From: Flavobacteriaceae bacterium
GTDB lineage: Bacteria > Bacteroidota > Bacteroidia > Flavobacteriales > Flavobacteriaceae
DNA: 64,000 bases
Direction of reading: 5' to 3'
Assembly (NCBI GenBank): GCA_021739635.1
Contig: JAIPBH010000002.1
Coordinates: 1-64,000 of the forward strand
Positions 25,914-35,463 of this stretch are shown piece by piece (the first letter of the stretch is position 1; each line of letters starts with the position of its first letter). Position numbers and translations under genes: made by a program. The notes under the pieces were generated by a model, which was given only the letters and a program-made list of their open reading frames with translations, was not told the DNA's origin and made no database searches.

Positions 25914-26819
25914 TTAAAAACGTAAAGTTTCTGTCATTATACCAAACCTAATTGAGCTGATTTGATGTTGAAAATAAATATTATAATAATCCATACCTTG
26001 ATAGAATTGAACAAAGAATCCAATGTCTTCTAAAAATTTGGGATGATAATAAACAATTAAACTGGCATTAATTCTTTTAGAATTAAAAGTGTCCCAATTG
26101 TTAATATTATCTAGCATCAAAGTTGTTTCTGCTTTTACAGAAAAGTTTGCCTTTTGTTCACTACTTTTTATGAGGTTCGATTTCATAGGAAGTTTATAAG
26201 CTAAAAATGTATTGTGCCATCGCAATCCACTATATTGACCATGAAGTTCTTCTAACATCCAACTCTTTGGGTGAATTTCAACTGAGCTTTTTATAAATTT
26301 GAAAGCTTTCAAGTTTTGACTATATGATGATTGTAAAAAACCTAATTCTAAATAGTTTGTTGCAAAATTTCCTGATTGTAAATTGACTTTTCCATCATCT
26401 GTATAAAAATTACCATCTTGACCATTAGAATGATGAGCAATTTTACCAAATAAAGTTAATTTATTGGCTGCATCTTTATGACCTGTTAAAAAATAGAACG
26501 CAATTTGAGGTATATAACTTGGTGTTTTTACGGGATAAGAATACTCATCAAACATTCTTATTATAATTTGAGAAGTTAACACTGCCATTAATCTTGAATC
26601 TTTACGTTCTCTGATCTTAAAATTAGGACTAACATTTGCCTCAAACATTAAAGGTTCTAAATTTCCAATATCAAAAGGAAAAGTAACATAACTTTCTCCT
26701 TGATTTACTTGTGCAATTTTATCTAAATTAAGAGTTACAATTGAATCTGATAAGGTTTGTGCAACAATACTATTTGTAAACAAAACAGTAAATAAGTATA
26801 TTAAATTAATTCTTTTCAT
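25914..26819 (-). CDS. Outer-membrane beta-barrel protein, possibly phospholipase A-like
   Basis: From the ATG at 26819 (MKRINLIYLFTVLF, signal peptide ending near VAQ) this is a 301-residue exported protein. Alternating hydrophobic strands and a terminal Phe (FGIMTETLRF) suggest a beta-barrel. The motif AHHSNGQDG resembles the H-x-S-N-G active-site segment of outer-membrane phospholipase A, but the partner Asn region is not clear. The start 30 bp upstream is rejected because it would add residues before the signal. It follows DUF2141 and LOG genes in the operon. Confidence 0.5.
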   Translation of the reverse strand: MKRINLIYLFTVLFTNSIVAQTLSDSIVTLNLDKIAQVNQGESYVTFPFDIGNLEPLMFEANVSPNFKIRERKDSRLMAVLTSQIIIRMFDEYSYPVKTPSYIPQIAFYFLTGHKDAANKLTLFGKIAHHSNGQDGNFYTDDGKVNLQSGNFATNYLELGFLQSSYSQNLKAFKFIKSSVEIHPKSWMLEELHGQYSGLRWHNTFLAYKLPMKSNLIKSSEQKANFSVKAETTLMLDNINNWDTFNSKRINASLIVYYHPKFLEDIGFFVQFYQGMDYYNIYFQHQISSIRFGIMTETLRF

Positions 26820-26885
26820 AAATGATATATTTATATGTTTCAAAATCAATTTTAAACAACTCGATAAATTTTTAAATGTTACTAA

Positions 26886-27320
26886 TTATTTATAAATTAT
26901 TTTAATATCTTTTGAAAGGTTTTTATCTATTTTAAAACTAGCTTTAGAAAAATTAGGTCTATTTGTTAAGTTGATATTTTGATAATTCGAAAAACCTATT
27001 CCTTCTATAGGTAGAATGAATTTTTTGTCAATTTTGCCATTTTTATTTTCGTCATGAAGTATAAATACTGCATAGTTTCCTTTAGGAATATTATTAAATG
27101 TTATAGTTGATGAATTCATAGAAATTGTACCAACTTCTTTTTTATAATAGTTTTTAATTTTCTCATCAGGTATTGTTCCATCTTTATTGTATAATAAAAA
27201 AAGAATGTTTCCATTAGAGTTTCTTAAATCAAAAACATTAACTGTTAAGGAATAGGACTCTTGACCTTGAGAATAGTTGGATAAAAGAACTAAAAATAAT
27301 GTTGTTATTAGTTTTTTCAT
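26886..27320 (-). CDS. DUF2141 secreted protein
   Basis: A 144-residue protein with a signal peptide (LFLVLLSNYSQGQ) and the DUF2141 pattern: LTVNVFDLRNSNGNILFLLY, PKGNYAVFILHDENKNGKID and FILPIEGIGFSNY. The family is periplasmic or outer-surface, with an Ig-like fold and no known activity. It overlaps the LOG gene by 4 bp. Confidence 0.8.
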   Translation of the reverse strand: MKKLITTLFLVLLSNYSQGQESYSLTVNVFDLRNSNGNILFLLYNKDGTIPDEKIKNYYKKEVGTISMNSSTITFNNIPKGNYAVFILHDENKNGKIDKKFILPIEGIGFSNYQNINLTNRPNFSKASFKIDKNLSKDIKIIYK

Positions 27321-28057
27321 TTTTTAGATGTATTTTCAAAAAACCACCATTTTGGTTTAATTTGTTGTTTGATTAATCCAAATTTTTCAATTGCGTGAGT
27401 TTCCAAGTGTGTTACTAAATCAGGTATTGAATTCGTAACATAAAGTAGTTTCATATCTTCTGGACTAATGCTTTCATTTTCGACCATAATTTTAATATGA
27501 TGACAAAGTTCTTTATGATATTCCGAATCAAAAATAATTATTGGAAAGTTTTTAATTACTTTGGTTTGTATTAATGTAAGTGCTTCAAATAATTCATCTA
27601 AAGTTCCAACACCACCCGGCATTACAATAAAAGCGTATGAATATTTTATTAAAACAACTTTACGAACAAAAAAATATGGAATATCTATCCATTTATGTAA
27701 GTATGGGTTAGGTTTTTGTTCTCGAGGCAATACAATATTGCAACCTACAGAATATCCGCCATTTTCAAATGCTCCTTTATTTGCCGCTTCCATTATTCCT
27801 GGACCACCACCAGTCAAAACAGTAAACCCTAGTTTAGAAATTTCTGCACCAATTTTTTCTGCATTTTGGTAATGTTCTGAATCAGGTGTAAATCTTGCAG
27901 ATCCAAAAACAGTTACACATGGACCAAGGAAATGTAATTTTCTAAATGCTCTTATAAAATTAATTTGAACCCTAAATGTGAACATTAGCTCTTTAAATCT
28001 CGATAGCGGACCTCGAAAGAATAAAGATTCATTCGTAACTAATTTATTACCATTCAT
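27317..28057 (-). CDS. LOG family protein (cytokinin riboside phosphoribohydrolase-like)
   Basis: A 246-residue Rossmann-fold protein of the TIGR00730/LOG group with GGGPGIMEA (83-91) and PGGVGTLDE (147-155). LOG enzymes release the base from nucleoside 5'-monophosphates. Bacterial members act on AMP or unknown nucleotides. The position, 28 bp after the second ABC permease and overlapping DUF2141, puts it in the exporter operon, where its role is unclear. Confidence 0.85.
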   Translation of the reverse strand: MNGNKLVTNESLFFRGPLSRFKELMFTFRVQINFIRAFRKLHFLGPCVTVFGSARFTPDSEHYQNAEKIGAEISKLGFTVLTGGGPGIMEAANKGAFENGGYSVGCNIVLPREQKPNPYLHKWIDIPYFFVRKVVLIKYSYAFIVMPGGVGTLDELFEALTLIQTKVIKNFPIIIFDSEYHKELCHHIKIMVENESISPEDMKLLYVTNSIPDLVTHLETHAIEKFGLIKQQIKPKWWFFENTSKK

Positions 28058-28085
28058 TTTTAATACCTTTTAAAAACTTAAACTT

Positions 28086-29207
28086 CTAATTTGATTTTTT
28101 ATAACTCCAAACCGCCATGCCGTTTACAAATACTGCAAATCCGGTAACAATTAATAGGTTTGGCAATACTTCATAAAATCCGGATCCTTTTAGTAGAACC
28201 ATTCTTATGAACTCTACAAAGTATCGAATAGGGTTTAACAATGTTAAGCTTTGCGCCCATTTTGGCATACTTTCGATAGGTGTAAATAAACCACTCATTA
28301 ATATGAAAATTACCATAAAAAACCATGCAATAAACATGGCTTGTTGTTGGGTTTCGGTATGATTAGATATGTACAGTCCGAAACCTAAAATTAAAAGTAA
28401 ATACACCGATGTGAAGCCATAAACAAGGAAAATATTACCTAACATAGGAACATTAAAAACAACTTTGGATATTACTAAACCCACCGTTAAAATCACTAAT
28501 CCAAGCACCCAAAACGGAAATAATTTTCCAATAATAAACTGGTATTTTTTTATGGGTGTTACATTTATTTGTTCTAATGTGCCCAATTCTTTTTCTCTAA
28601 CTATATTCATTGATGACAGAAATAAAGTAAGCATGGTAACCAATAAAACCAAAATACCAGGCACCATAAAAGTTTTATAATTTAAAGTATTGTTGTACCA
28701 AAAAGAGGGAATAACCATTATGTTTTGGGGGACTTCTTTATTTTCAGAGAAGTATTTTGACTGCATTTGAATGTTTTGATTGTAGGAGTTTAGTATCTGT
28801 GTTACATATACATTTTCAACGCCAGCCGTTGCGGCATCAATGGCATTAATACTTACTGAAATGCTCGCTTTTTGGTCTTTTTGCAGGTCACGATTGAAGT
28901 GAACAGGAATATTTACAATAATATCGGTTTTCCCTTTTTGCATTTCTTCGACAGCTTCTTTTTCAGAAAAATGAGGTGCTGTAACTTTAAAATAGGTTGA
29001 GGCTTTAAAAGCATTTATTAAATCTCTTGATTCCCGACTTTGGTCATTGTCAACAAAGGTTATTGCAATATTTTTAACATCGAATGTAGCTGCATTTGAC
29101 AAAATTAATAATTGCAAAATGGGTAATATAAATATAAGTTGAAGCATGCTTTTATCTCTAAAAATTTGCTTGAATTCTTTTTGTATGATGAATAATATTG
29201 TTTTCAT
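28086..29207 (-). CDS. ABC-2 type export permease
   Basis: A 373-residue permease like YbhS/YbhR: one N-terminal membrane helix (LQLIFILPILQLLILS), a large extracytoplasmic domain (about 35-165) and five C-terminal helices. The conserved EKELGTLEQINVTPI loop binds the ATPase. It pairs with the permease at 29350 as a heterodimer. It is separated from that gene by 142 bp of AT-rich sequence with no gene. Confidence 0.9.
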   Translation of the reverse strand: MKTILFIIQKEFKQIFRDKSMLQLIFILPILQLLILSNAATFDVKNIAITFVDNDQSRESRDLINAFKASTYFKVTAPHFSEKEAVEEMQKGKTDIIVNIPVHFNRDLQKDQKASISVSINAIDAATAGVENVYVTQILNSYNQNIQMQSKYFSENKEVPQNIMVIPSFWYNNTLNYKTFMVPGILVLLVTMLTLFLSSMNIVREKELGTLEQINVTPIKKYQFIIGKLFPFWVLGLVILTVGLVISKVVFNVPMLGNIFLVYGFTSVYLLLILGFGLYISNHTETQQQAMFIAWFFMVIFILMSGLFTPIESMPKWAQSLTLLNPIRYFVEFIRMVLLKGSGFYEVLPNLLIVTGFAVFVNGMAVWSYKKSN

Positions 29208-29349
29208 ATGTAAATATTATTTGTTTTTTGGTGCATATGTATCGCTTTTTTCATTGGTGTTTGCTTGCGCAAACTTTTGTTAATGGCGATTTCATAATTT
29301 ATTTTTATATCCCAATGATTGTTTTTAAACCTTTACAGTGATACTATTC

Positions 29350-30456
29350 TTATTCTAGTCTAATTTTATATTTTTTGATGCTCAATGTTATAAAAAACAC
29401 AGTCATCCCTATTAATATAAGGGTTTCTTTCCATATATATTGAATTCCGACACCTTTGAGCATAATGGCTTTTACAATAATAATGAACCATTTTGCAGGT
29501 ATGATGTTACTGATTACTTGCATGGGTAAAGGCATACTATTTATAGGAAATATAAATCCTGATAGAATAATTACTGGTAGCATCAAACCCATTAATGATA
29601 ACATCATTGCGGTTTGTTGAGAATTAGAAACGGTAGAAATTAATATCCCCAATGAAAGAGCAGAAATGATAAATAATATACTTTCAAAAGCTAACAAAAA
29701 GATGCTTCCATTTATAGGCATTTTGAACACAAAATAGCCTAATGTTAATATTACGATTGCATTAATAATGGAAAGAAAAATATAAGGAAATACTTTTCCA
29801 ATAATTACTTGAAATGGTTTTAATGGAGAAACTAAAAGAATTTCCATAGTGCCTAATTCTTTTTCTCGTGTGATAGAAATAGAGGTCATCATAGCTGAAA
29901 CAAGCATTAGAATAACGGTCATTACACCTGGAACAAAATTAAAAACACTTTTGAGTTCAGGATTATAAAACATTCTCGATTGTACTTCAACCTTTACCTG
30001 ATTACTATTGGATTGTTTTTTTTGCGATTGATAATTTTGTATAATTGCTGAGGTATAATTTGCTATTGTGTTGGCAACATTAGGTTCGGTTGCATCGGTA
30101 ATTGCTTGAACTACTGCTACTTTTTTGGTTTCGAGATTTTTACTAAAATTTGGTTCGAAAATAAGAACTGCCTTGATTTTTCCTTTTTTAAATTCTGATT
30201 CTATGTCGCTTTCTTTTTCAATTTGGTTTGCCACATTAAAATAGGGTGATGCTTTTATTTTATAGATAATTTTTTGTGTTTCTATATCATTTGATTGGTC
30301 TAAAATGGCAATGTCAACATTGTTAATTTCATTTGTTATGGCAAAACCAAACAATAAAATTTGGGCAATCGGCATACCAAACAGAATAAACAAAGAACGT
30401 TTATCTCTGAAAATATGGTAGAATTCTTTTTTTACAAATCCGATAAATCTTTTCAT
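29350..30456 (-). CDS. ABC-2 type export permease
   Basis: A 368-residue permease of the same type as its neighbour, with SITREKELGTMEILLVSPLK as coupling loop and PGVMTVILMLVSAMM as a core helix. I start it at MKRFIGFVKKEF (ATG at 30456). The next upstream ATG falls inside a dispersed repeat and adds only three residues. It follows the ATPase gene at 30505 and should form the channel with the 28086 product. Confidence 0.9.
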   Translation of the reverse strand: MKRFIGFVKKEFYHIFRDKRSLFILFGMPIAQILLFGFAITNEINNVDIAILDQSNDIETQKIIYKIKASPYFNVANQIEKESDIESEFKKGKIKAVLIFEPNFSKNLETKKVAVVQAITDATEPNVANTIANYTSAIIQNYQSQKKQSNSNQVKVEVQSRMFYNPELKSVFNFVPGVMTVILMLVSAMMTSISITREKELGTMEILLVSPLKPFQVIIGKVFPYIFLSIINAIVILTLGYFVFKMPINGSIFLLAFESILFIISALSLGILISTVSNSQQTAMMLSLMGLMLPVIILSGFIFPINSMPLPMQVISNIIPAKWFIIIVKAIMLKGVGIQYIWKETLILIGMTVFFITLSIKKYKIRLE

Positions 30457-30458
30457 AA

Positions 30459-30486
30459 TTGTCATTGCGAGGAACGAAGCAATCTT
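30459..30486. repeat. Dispersed repeat TTGTCATTGCGAGGAACGAA
   Basis: TTGTCATTGCGAGGAACGAA plus GCAATCTT is a sequence I know as a common intergenic repeat in Bacteroidota genomes. It sits between the ATPase and permease genes and abuts the permease start codon. Confidence 0.5.
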
Positions 30487-30504
30487 CTCCTCTTTTTTAA
30501 TTAT

Positions 30505-31239
30505 TTATTCAATATTCCGCGCTAATTTTAAAAACACATCATTCATAGAATCTACTTTGAATTGTTCTTTCAAATTTTTTGGGGTGTCTAAAGCTTCAAT
30601 AGAGCCGTCAACCATAATAGAAACACGGTCGCAATATTCTGCTTCATCCATGTAATGTGTGGTTACAAAAATGGTAGTACCTTTATAAGCTTGTGTATAA
30701 ATCATTTCCCAAAATTGTCTTCGGGTTATTGGGTCAACGCCTCCTGTTGGCTCATCGAGAAAAACAATTTTTGGCTCGTGCAGTAATGCAACTGAAAACG
30801 ACAATTTTTGTTTCCAACCCAATGGTAACGAACCTACTAAATTATTGGCTACTTCTTGAAGTTCTAATTCTTCTATTAATTGTGCGATTTTTTGTTTGAT
30901 TTCTATTCTTGATAATCCATAAATTCCACCAAAAAAAGTAATGTTTTCTTTAATAGTTAAATCATCATACATTGAGAATTTTTGGCTCATATAACCAATA
31001 CTTTTTTTTACCATATCGGCTTGTGAGTGAACATCAAAACCTGCAACATTGGCTTCACCTGAAGTAGGATTTGAAATTCCAATCAACATTTTCATAGCTG
31101 TTGTTTTCCCTGCTCCATTGGCTCCTAAAAAACCAAAAATTTCTCCTTTATAAACATCAAATGAAATGCCTTTTACAGCAGTAAAATGGCCAAACTCTTT
31201 CGTTAAATTTTTTACAGATATTATTTTTTCTCTTTCCAT
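30505..31239 (-). CDS. ABC transporter ATP-binding protein
   Basis: A 244-residue ATPase with Walker A GANGAGKTT, a degenerate signature LPLGWKQKL, Walker B IVFLDEPTGGVDP and the switch His in FVTTHYMDEA. The sequence resembles the second half of YbhF. It follows the other ATPase by 8 bp, so the two may act as a heterodimer, as the fused YbhF does. Confidence 0.9.
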   Translation of the reverse strand: MEREKIISVKNLTKEFGHFTAVKGISFDVYKGEIFGFLGANGAGKTTAMKMLIGISNPTSGEANVAGFDVHSQADMVKKSIGYMSQKFSMYDDLTIKENITFFGGIYGLSRIEIKQKIAQLIEELELQEVANNLVGSLPLGWKQKLSFSVALLHEPKIVFLDEPTGGVDPITRRQFWEMIYTQAYKGTTIFVTTHYMDEAEYCDRVSIMVDGSIEALDTPKNLKEQFKVDSMNDVFLKLARNIE

Positions 31240-31247
31240 TTTTTTGT

Positions 31248-32144
31248 TTATAAGTCCATGAAAACATCTTCAATGGTTATTGTAGCAGGTTTAATAATTA
31301 TATCCGTATGATTTTTATTTTTCAAATAGGTTTGTAAATCGTTTGGATTGAAAGTTGCATTTTTATCTATGTAATGTACAAACTCACCAAAAGCATAAAC
31401 ACTGTATTGATTAGGATAATTTTTTAAATCGTGAATCAATCCGTGTGTGTTTTTTGCTTGTACATCATAAATTACTTTTTCGTAGTTGTTAATGATATTT
31501 TGAGGTGTATCTATTTTTAAAATTTTGCCTTTTTGAATTAATGCAATTCTATCGCAAAGAGAAGCTTCATCCATATAGGGTGTTGAAACTAATATTGTAA
31601 TGCCTTTTTGTTGTAATCTTTTTAGCATTATCCAAAATTCTTTTCGAGAAACGGGATCAACTCCTGTAGTTGGTTCGTCAAGAAATAATACTTTTGGAGC
31701 ATGAATTAACGCACAACATAATGCTAATTTTTGTTTCATTCCGCCCGAAAGAGCACCTGCTCTTCTGTCTTTGAATGGTTCAATTTGAATGTATATGTCT
31801 TTAATTAAATCATAATTTTCCTCAATTGTGGTTCCGAAAATAGTGGCAAAAAAATGTAAGTTTTCTTCAACAGTTAAATCTTGATATAGCGAGAATTTTC
31901 CTGGCATATAGCCAACAGAGTTTCTGATTTCTTTGAGTTGTTTGACTACATCATATCCAGCGACTTCTGCACTTCCTTCATTAGCAACTAAAAGCGTAGT
32001 TAGTATTCTGAAAATAGTTGTTTTCCCTGCACCATCAGGTCCAATTAAACCAAATAATTCTCCGTCATTTACCTTAAAAGTAATGCTATCGACAGCTTTT
32101 AACTTTTTGTAAGATTTTGATATGTTGTTTACAGCAATACTCAT
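31248..32144 (-). CDS. ABC transporter ATP-binding protein
   Basis: A 298-residue ATPase with Walker A GPDGAGKTT, full signature LSGGMKQKL, Walker B VLFLDEPTTGVDP and TPYMDEA in place of the usual H-loop (Thr-Pro instead of Thr-His). The missing switch His suggests it is the non-catalytic partner, as in asymmetric ABC pairs. A C-terminal 70-residue extension holds a ligand- or partner-binding region. It touches the cupin-like gene by 1 bp. Confidence 0.9.
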   Translation of the reverse strand: MSIAVNNISKSYKKLKAVDSITFKVNDGELFGLIGPDGAGKTTIFRILTTLLVANEGSAEVAGYDVVKQLKEIRNSVGYMPGKFSLYQDLTVEENLHFFATIFGTTIEENYDLIKDIYIQIEPFKDRRAGALSGGMKQKLALCCALIHAPKVLFLDEPTTGVDPVSRKEFWIMLKRLQQKGITILVSTPYMDEASLCDRIALIQKGKILKIDTPQNIINNYEKVIYDVQAKNTHGLIHDLKNYPNQYSVYAFGEFVHYIDKNATFNPNDLQTYLKNKNHTDIIIKPATITIEDVFMDL

Positions 32145-32431
32145 TATTTCATCAATAAGAAATTACTTTCATCGATTGCTTTTACAGCGTGTTTTACATT
32201 TTCTTCAATCATTACATAAGTGCCAGAATTGAGATTAATGACTGTTCCTTTTTCATTTGTAAAAACAGCATTTCCTGAAATGCAAACCAACAATGCTGGT
32301 ATTTTTGAAATGTGCTCTTTAAGTGTTTCTCCTTTTGCTATTTGCAATGAAATTACTTTAGCGTCTTTTGGTTCAAATAATAATTGTGTTTGAACTGGTT
32401 TATTTTCGGTATGTAAGTTTTTTAAAATCAT
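32144..32431 (-). CDS. Small cupin-fold protein
   Basis: 95 residues with cupin-like strands: ISLQIAKGETLKEHISKIPA, then LLVCISGNAVFTNEKGTVIN and MIEENVKHAVKAIDES. One potential metal-ligand set (His, Glu, His) is only partly kept. It overlaps the lipoprotein gene by 4 bp and the ATPase by 1 bp. It may sense a small ligand; no function is established. Confidence 0.6.
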   Translation of the reverse strand: MILKNLHTENKPVQTQLLFEPKDAKVISLQIAKGETLKEHISKIPALLVCISGNAVFTNEKGTVINLNSGTYVMIEENVKHAVKAIDESNFLLMK

Positions 32432-32868
32432 TTGAAATATTGATTAAATGTTAGGAACGAATTTTGAATTTCTGTAAACTGATTTGCTGATTTTTCTTTA
32501 GAAAACGAATCGACTAACTCTATATATGGAACTAACCATTTGTGAAGTTCGTCATGAGCTTGTCCTTTCATGGTACAATTTGATGTTAGTATATCAATAT
32601 TTGTCTTTAATTTATTAGCTAATAATGAATAATTAGTGCCTTTTTCTTGGTCAAAATGGACTACATCTTTTTCCATATTACGAATGTGTAGCATCATATT
32701 ATCATCTACCTTCCATTTTTCACCATTGTTTAATTGAATTGTTTCGCTTTCAGAATGTTGGTGTTCTTCAGTTTTAATTTCAGTAGTTTTTTCTTCTTTT
32801 GATTTCGTGTTACAAGAGAAAAGGAGTAATACAACTGTAGCTAAAAAGGCAATTTTTATTTTTAACAT
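32428..32868 (-). CDS. Putative lipoprotein of the exporter operon
   Basis: From MLKIKIAFLATVVLLL the lipobox LLFSC gives a lipoprotein of about 147 residues. It is rich in Lys, Glu and His near the mature start (EEHQHSESE). The frame extends 69 bp further upstream, but that part lacks signal features and overlaps the preceding gene. No family was recognised beyond a helical-bundle impression. It lies within the export operon. Confidence 0.65.
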   Translation of the reverse strand: MLKIKIAFLATVVLLLFSCNTKSKEEKTTEIKTEEHQHSESETIQLNNGEKWKVDDNMMLHIRNMEKDVVHFDQEKGTNYSLLANKLKTNIDILTSNCTMKGQAHDELHKWLVPYIELVDSFSKEKSANQFTEIQNSFLTFNQYFK

Positions 32869-32881
32869 TTCTTGTAATTTT

Positions 32882-33283
32882 TTAATTAATATTAATTTGT
32901 TTCTTCTTATTGATAGTGAAATAAGCAAATGCAACAAAGATTATGGTTACGACAATTCTAAAAATCATTGCTCCGATTGTTTTGGTTTCATACACTCCGT
33001 CTGCGTTGATATAAATAATAAAACCTATGAATGCATTTACGAGAATTAGTGCCGAAATTCCTAAAATAGTTGATGTCCAATTTTTGTTTTTAATGAAACC
33101 ATAACTTGCTACTAAATAGATTATGCTACTGATGAAATTTGTCCAAACTATGAACAAAACATAATTTCCTTCTTTGGCTCTAATTCCAAATAAGTCAAAA
33201 ATTACTGAAGCACTCAAAAACATAGTAAGTAAACCAAAAGTAGCTAACAATAATGCGATTAGATAATGAAGCTTTTTTTTCAT
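32882..33283 (-). CDS. Small multi-pass membrane protein
   Basis: 133 residues with four predicted membrane helices (LIALLLATFGLLTMFL, NFISSIIYLVASYGFI, TILGISALILVNAFIG, IFRIVVTIIFVAFAYF) and a lysine-rich end. No family is recognised. It lies between the HlyD gene (13 bp) and the lipoprotein gene (13 bp), so it belongs to the exporter unit and may be an accessory subunit. Confidence 0.65.
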   Translation of the reverse strand: MKKKLHYLIALLLATFGLLTMFLSASVIFDLFGIRAKEGNYVLFIVWTNFISSIIYLVASYGFIKNKNWTSTILGISALILVNAFIGFIIYINADGVYETKTIGAMIFRIVVTIIFVAFAYFTINKKKQININ

Positions 33284-33296
33284 AATTATTAATTAT

Positions 33297-34184
33297 TTAA
33301 TCTCCATCTTTAATCCACATTTCTGCAGGCATTCCTATTTTTAAACTACCGTCATTTTTTACTTTTACCTTTACGGCATAAACGAGATTTACTCGTTCTT
33401 CTTTTGTTTGAATAATTTTAGGAGTAAACTCTGCCGAAGATGCAATCCATGAAATGGTTCCTGGATATGATTTCATATCTTTTTCAGCATCAATTTTTAC
33501 CGATACATTTTGTCCAACTTTTATTTTTGACAACTGTGTTTCGCTTACATAGATTCGCAAAGTCATTTCAGAAACATCAGCTATCTTGTATAGTGGTTTT
33601 CCAAATGCTGATATTTCGCCTGGTTCTGCATACTTAGTCAAAACAGTTCCATTAATAGGATTAATAATTTTACTTTTTGCTATTTGGTCATTGATTTTAG
33701 CAATTTGTACATCTATCGATTTTAAGTCATTTAAAATAGGTGCGTTTTGAGTTCCGACACTTTTAATTTGCTCTTCGATAACTTTTACCTTTCCTTCAAT
33801 TTCATCTACTTGTCGTTTAGTTGCAGCATTTTCAGCATACATATTACGGATTCGGTTTTTCTCTAATTTAGCTGTTTTTAATTGTTCATTTAAGACGCTT
33901 TTTTGTGATATTATATTTGCGGATTTTGACGACACGGTGCTTTTAGAGGCAATTAATTGTTGTTTCGCAAAATGTAATTGTAATGTATCAACTAATCCTA
34001 CTTGTAATTGAGATTTTAATTCATCTCCTTCTTCGACTTTTAAAAACTCTATTTTACCGTTAGCTTCTGAAGAAATAGTTATTTCAGTTGCTTCAAAGTT
34101 CCCATAACCGTCAGCTTTGTCGTTATTTTTGTTACAAGAAATTAACCCTATCGTTGCTAAAATTATTATGCTTATTTTTTTCAT
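33297..34184 (-). CDS. HlyD-family membrane-fusion protein
   Basis: A 295-residue periplasmic adaptor with a lipobox (GLISC), biotinyl-lipoyl-like half-motifs (SSEANGKIEFLKVEEGDELK, INPINGTVLTKYAEPGEISA) and a helical hairpin of about 90 residues between them. It links the ABC permeases to the TolC-like channel, as YbhG does. It follows the TolC gene by 25 bp. Confidence 0.9.
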   Translation of the reverse strand: MKKISIIILATIGLISCNKNNDKADGYGNFEATEITISSEANGKIEFLKVEEGDELKSQLQVGLVDTLQLHFAKQQLIASKSTVSSKSANIISQKSVLNEQLKTAKLEKNRIRNMYAENAATKRQVDEIEGKVKVIEEQIKSVGTQNAPILNDLKSIDVQIAKINDQIAKSKIINPINGTVLTKYAEPGEISAFGKPLYKIADVSEMTLRIYVSETQLSKIKVGQNVSVKIDAEKDMKSYPGTISWIASSAEFTPKIIQTKEERVNLVYAVKVKVKNDGSLKIGMPAEMWIKDGD

Positions 34185-34209
34185 TTTTTTAAATTTTTCG
34201 GGTACTATT

Positions 34210-35460
34210 TTATTTTCCTTTAATTATTTCGTAATTTGATTTAGCTGCTGCTAATTGAACTTCATGCATCTTTAAAGTGTTTTTTGCTTCAAATAAATTG
34301 GTTAATTCTATAAGATATTCAGACGATGTTATCACACCATTTTTTAATTGGGCATCTGAGGATTTAATAACTTTTTCACGTATTTGAATTATTTCGGTAT
34401 CAGAAAGCAGCAGTTGTTCTAATTTTTTAATTTCAAAATCTTGCTCTTCTAATTGTATTTTGTTATTTAATTCAAATGTTTCTTTCTCAGATGTCACTAT
34501 TTCTTTAGATATATCCAATGCTTTTTTATCTGTTTTGGTTTTGCCCCAATCAAAAATATTCCAATTCGCTTTTAGGCCAACAACATAAAATGTTTGAAAA
34601 GAATTGTCTAACATGTTTAATCCGGGATTACCATAACCCGCTTGACCAAAAGCATTTATTTTTGGAAGATTTGATTTAGATAGAACATTTTTTGAGAACT
34701 CTAATTGCTGATTTTGTAAATCATAAAAAGCAATTTCAGGTCTTGTTAAATTAGTGCTATTTGGATATGATACTGGTTGTATTAAAGTTGTTTCGGTATC
34801 AATATCAGAAAAAGTTAATTCAGAAAGATTATTTAATAATTTGATGTTTTCGAATTTAATTTCTATTAATTGCTGGTCTATTTTAATAATTTCTGCTTCT
34901 AAAACCAGTTCTGATGACGGAAGAATTGCTCCAAATTTGACTCCCGATTTCACTTCCTTAACTTTGGAAATTAATAACTCTTTTTTTGAAGATAGTAGTG
35001 CTTTTTTTTCTTGAAGTAACAAAATAGAAAAGAAATATTGACTGATTCGAGTTTTTATTTGGTATAAACTAACTTCTATTAGTTGTTGTTGTGTTTTGGT
35101 TTGTGCCTCTTTTAATTTTGCATTTGCATCAATTATTCCACCATTGTACACTAATTGATTTACATCTAAAGTTGCTCTATATTGATCTTTATTTAAAGAT
35201 TGAACCCCTGGAAGTGAAGTAGGTAATCCAATCACATCAGATTGATAAGTTGCTTGTGCGTTTACATCGATTTTTGGTAATTTTCCTTTGCTTAATGCGT
35301 CAATTTCATAACTTGATTTCTGTTCTAATAAACCTGTTTGTTTTGATAAAGGATAATTTTTTGTAGCTAATGAGTAACAATCTTCCAAGGTTAAAGTCTG
35401 TTGTGCATTTGCATATATTGATATAAACAATACTATCAGTATGATTAACTTAGTTTTCAT
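34210..35460 (-). CDS. TolC-family outer-membrane efflux protein
   Basis: A 416-residue protein with a signal peptide (IILIVLFISIYANAQ) and the repeated long helices plus strands of TolC proteins (LTLEDCYSLATKNYPLSKQT; WNIFDWGKTKTDKKALDISK). It forms the outer-membrane duct for the exporter. It starts 3 bp after the TetR stop, so both share one promoter. Confidence 0.9.
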   Translation of the reverse strand: MKTKLIILIVLFISIYANAQQTLTLEDCYSLATKNYPLSKQTGLLEQKSSYEIDALSKGKLPKIDVNAQATYQSDVIGLPTSLPGVQSLNKDQYRATLDVNQLVYNGGIIDANAKLKEAQTKTQQQLIEVSLYQIKTRISQYFFSILLLQEKKALLSSKKELLISKVKEVKSGVKFGAILPSSELVLEAEIIKIDQQLIEIKFENIKLLNNLSELTFSDIDTETTLIQPVSYPNSTNLTRPEIAFYDLQNQQLEFSKNVLSKSNLPKINAFGQAGYGNPGLNMLDNSFQTFYVVGLKANWNIFDWGKTKTDKKALDISKEIVTSEKETFELNNKIQLEEQDFEIKKLEQLLLSDTEIIQIREKVIKSSDAQLKNGVITSSEYLIELTNLFEAKNTLKMHEVQLAAAKSNYEIIKGK

Positions 35461-35463
35461 AAT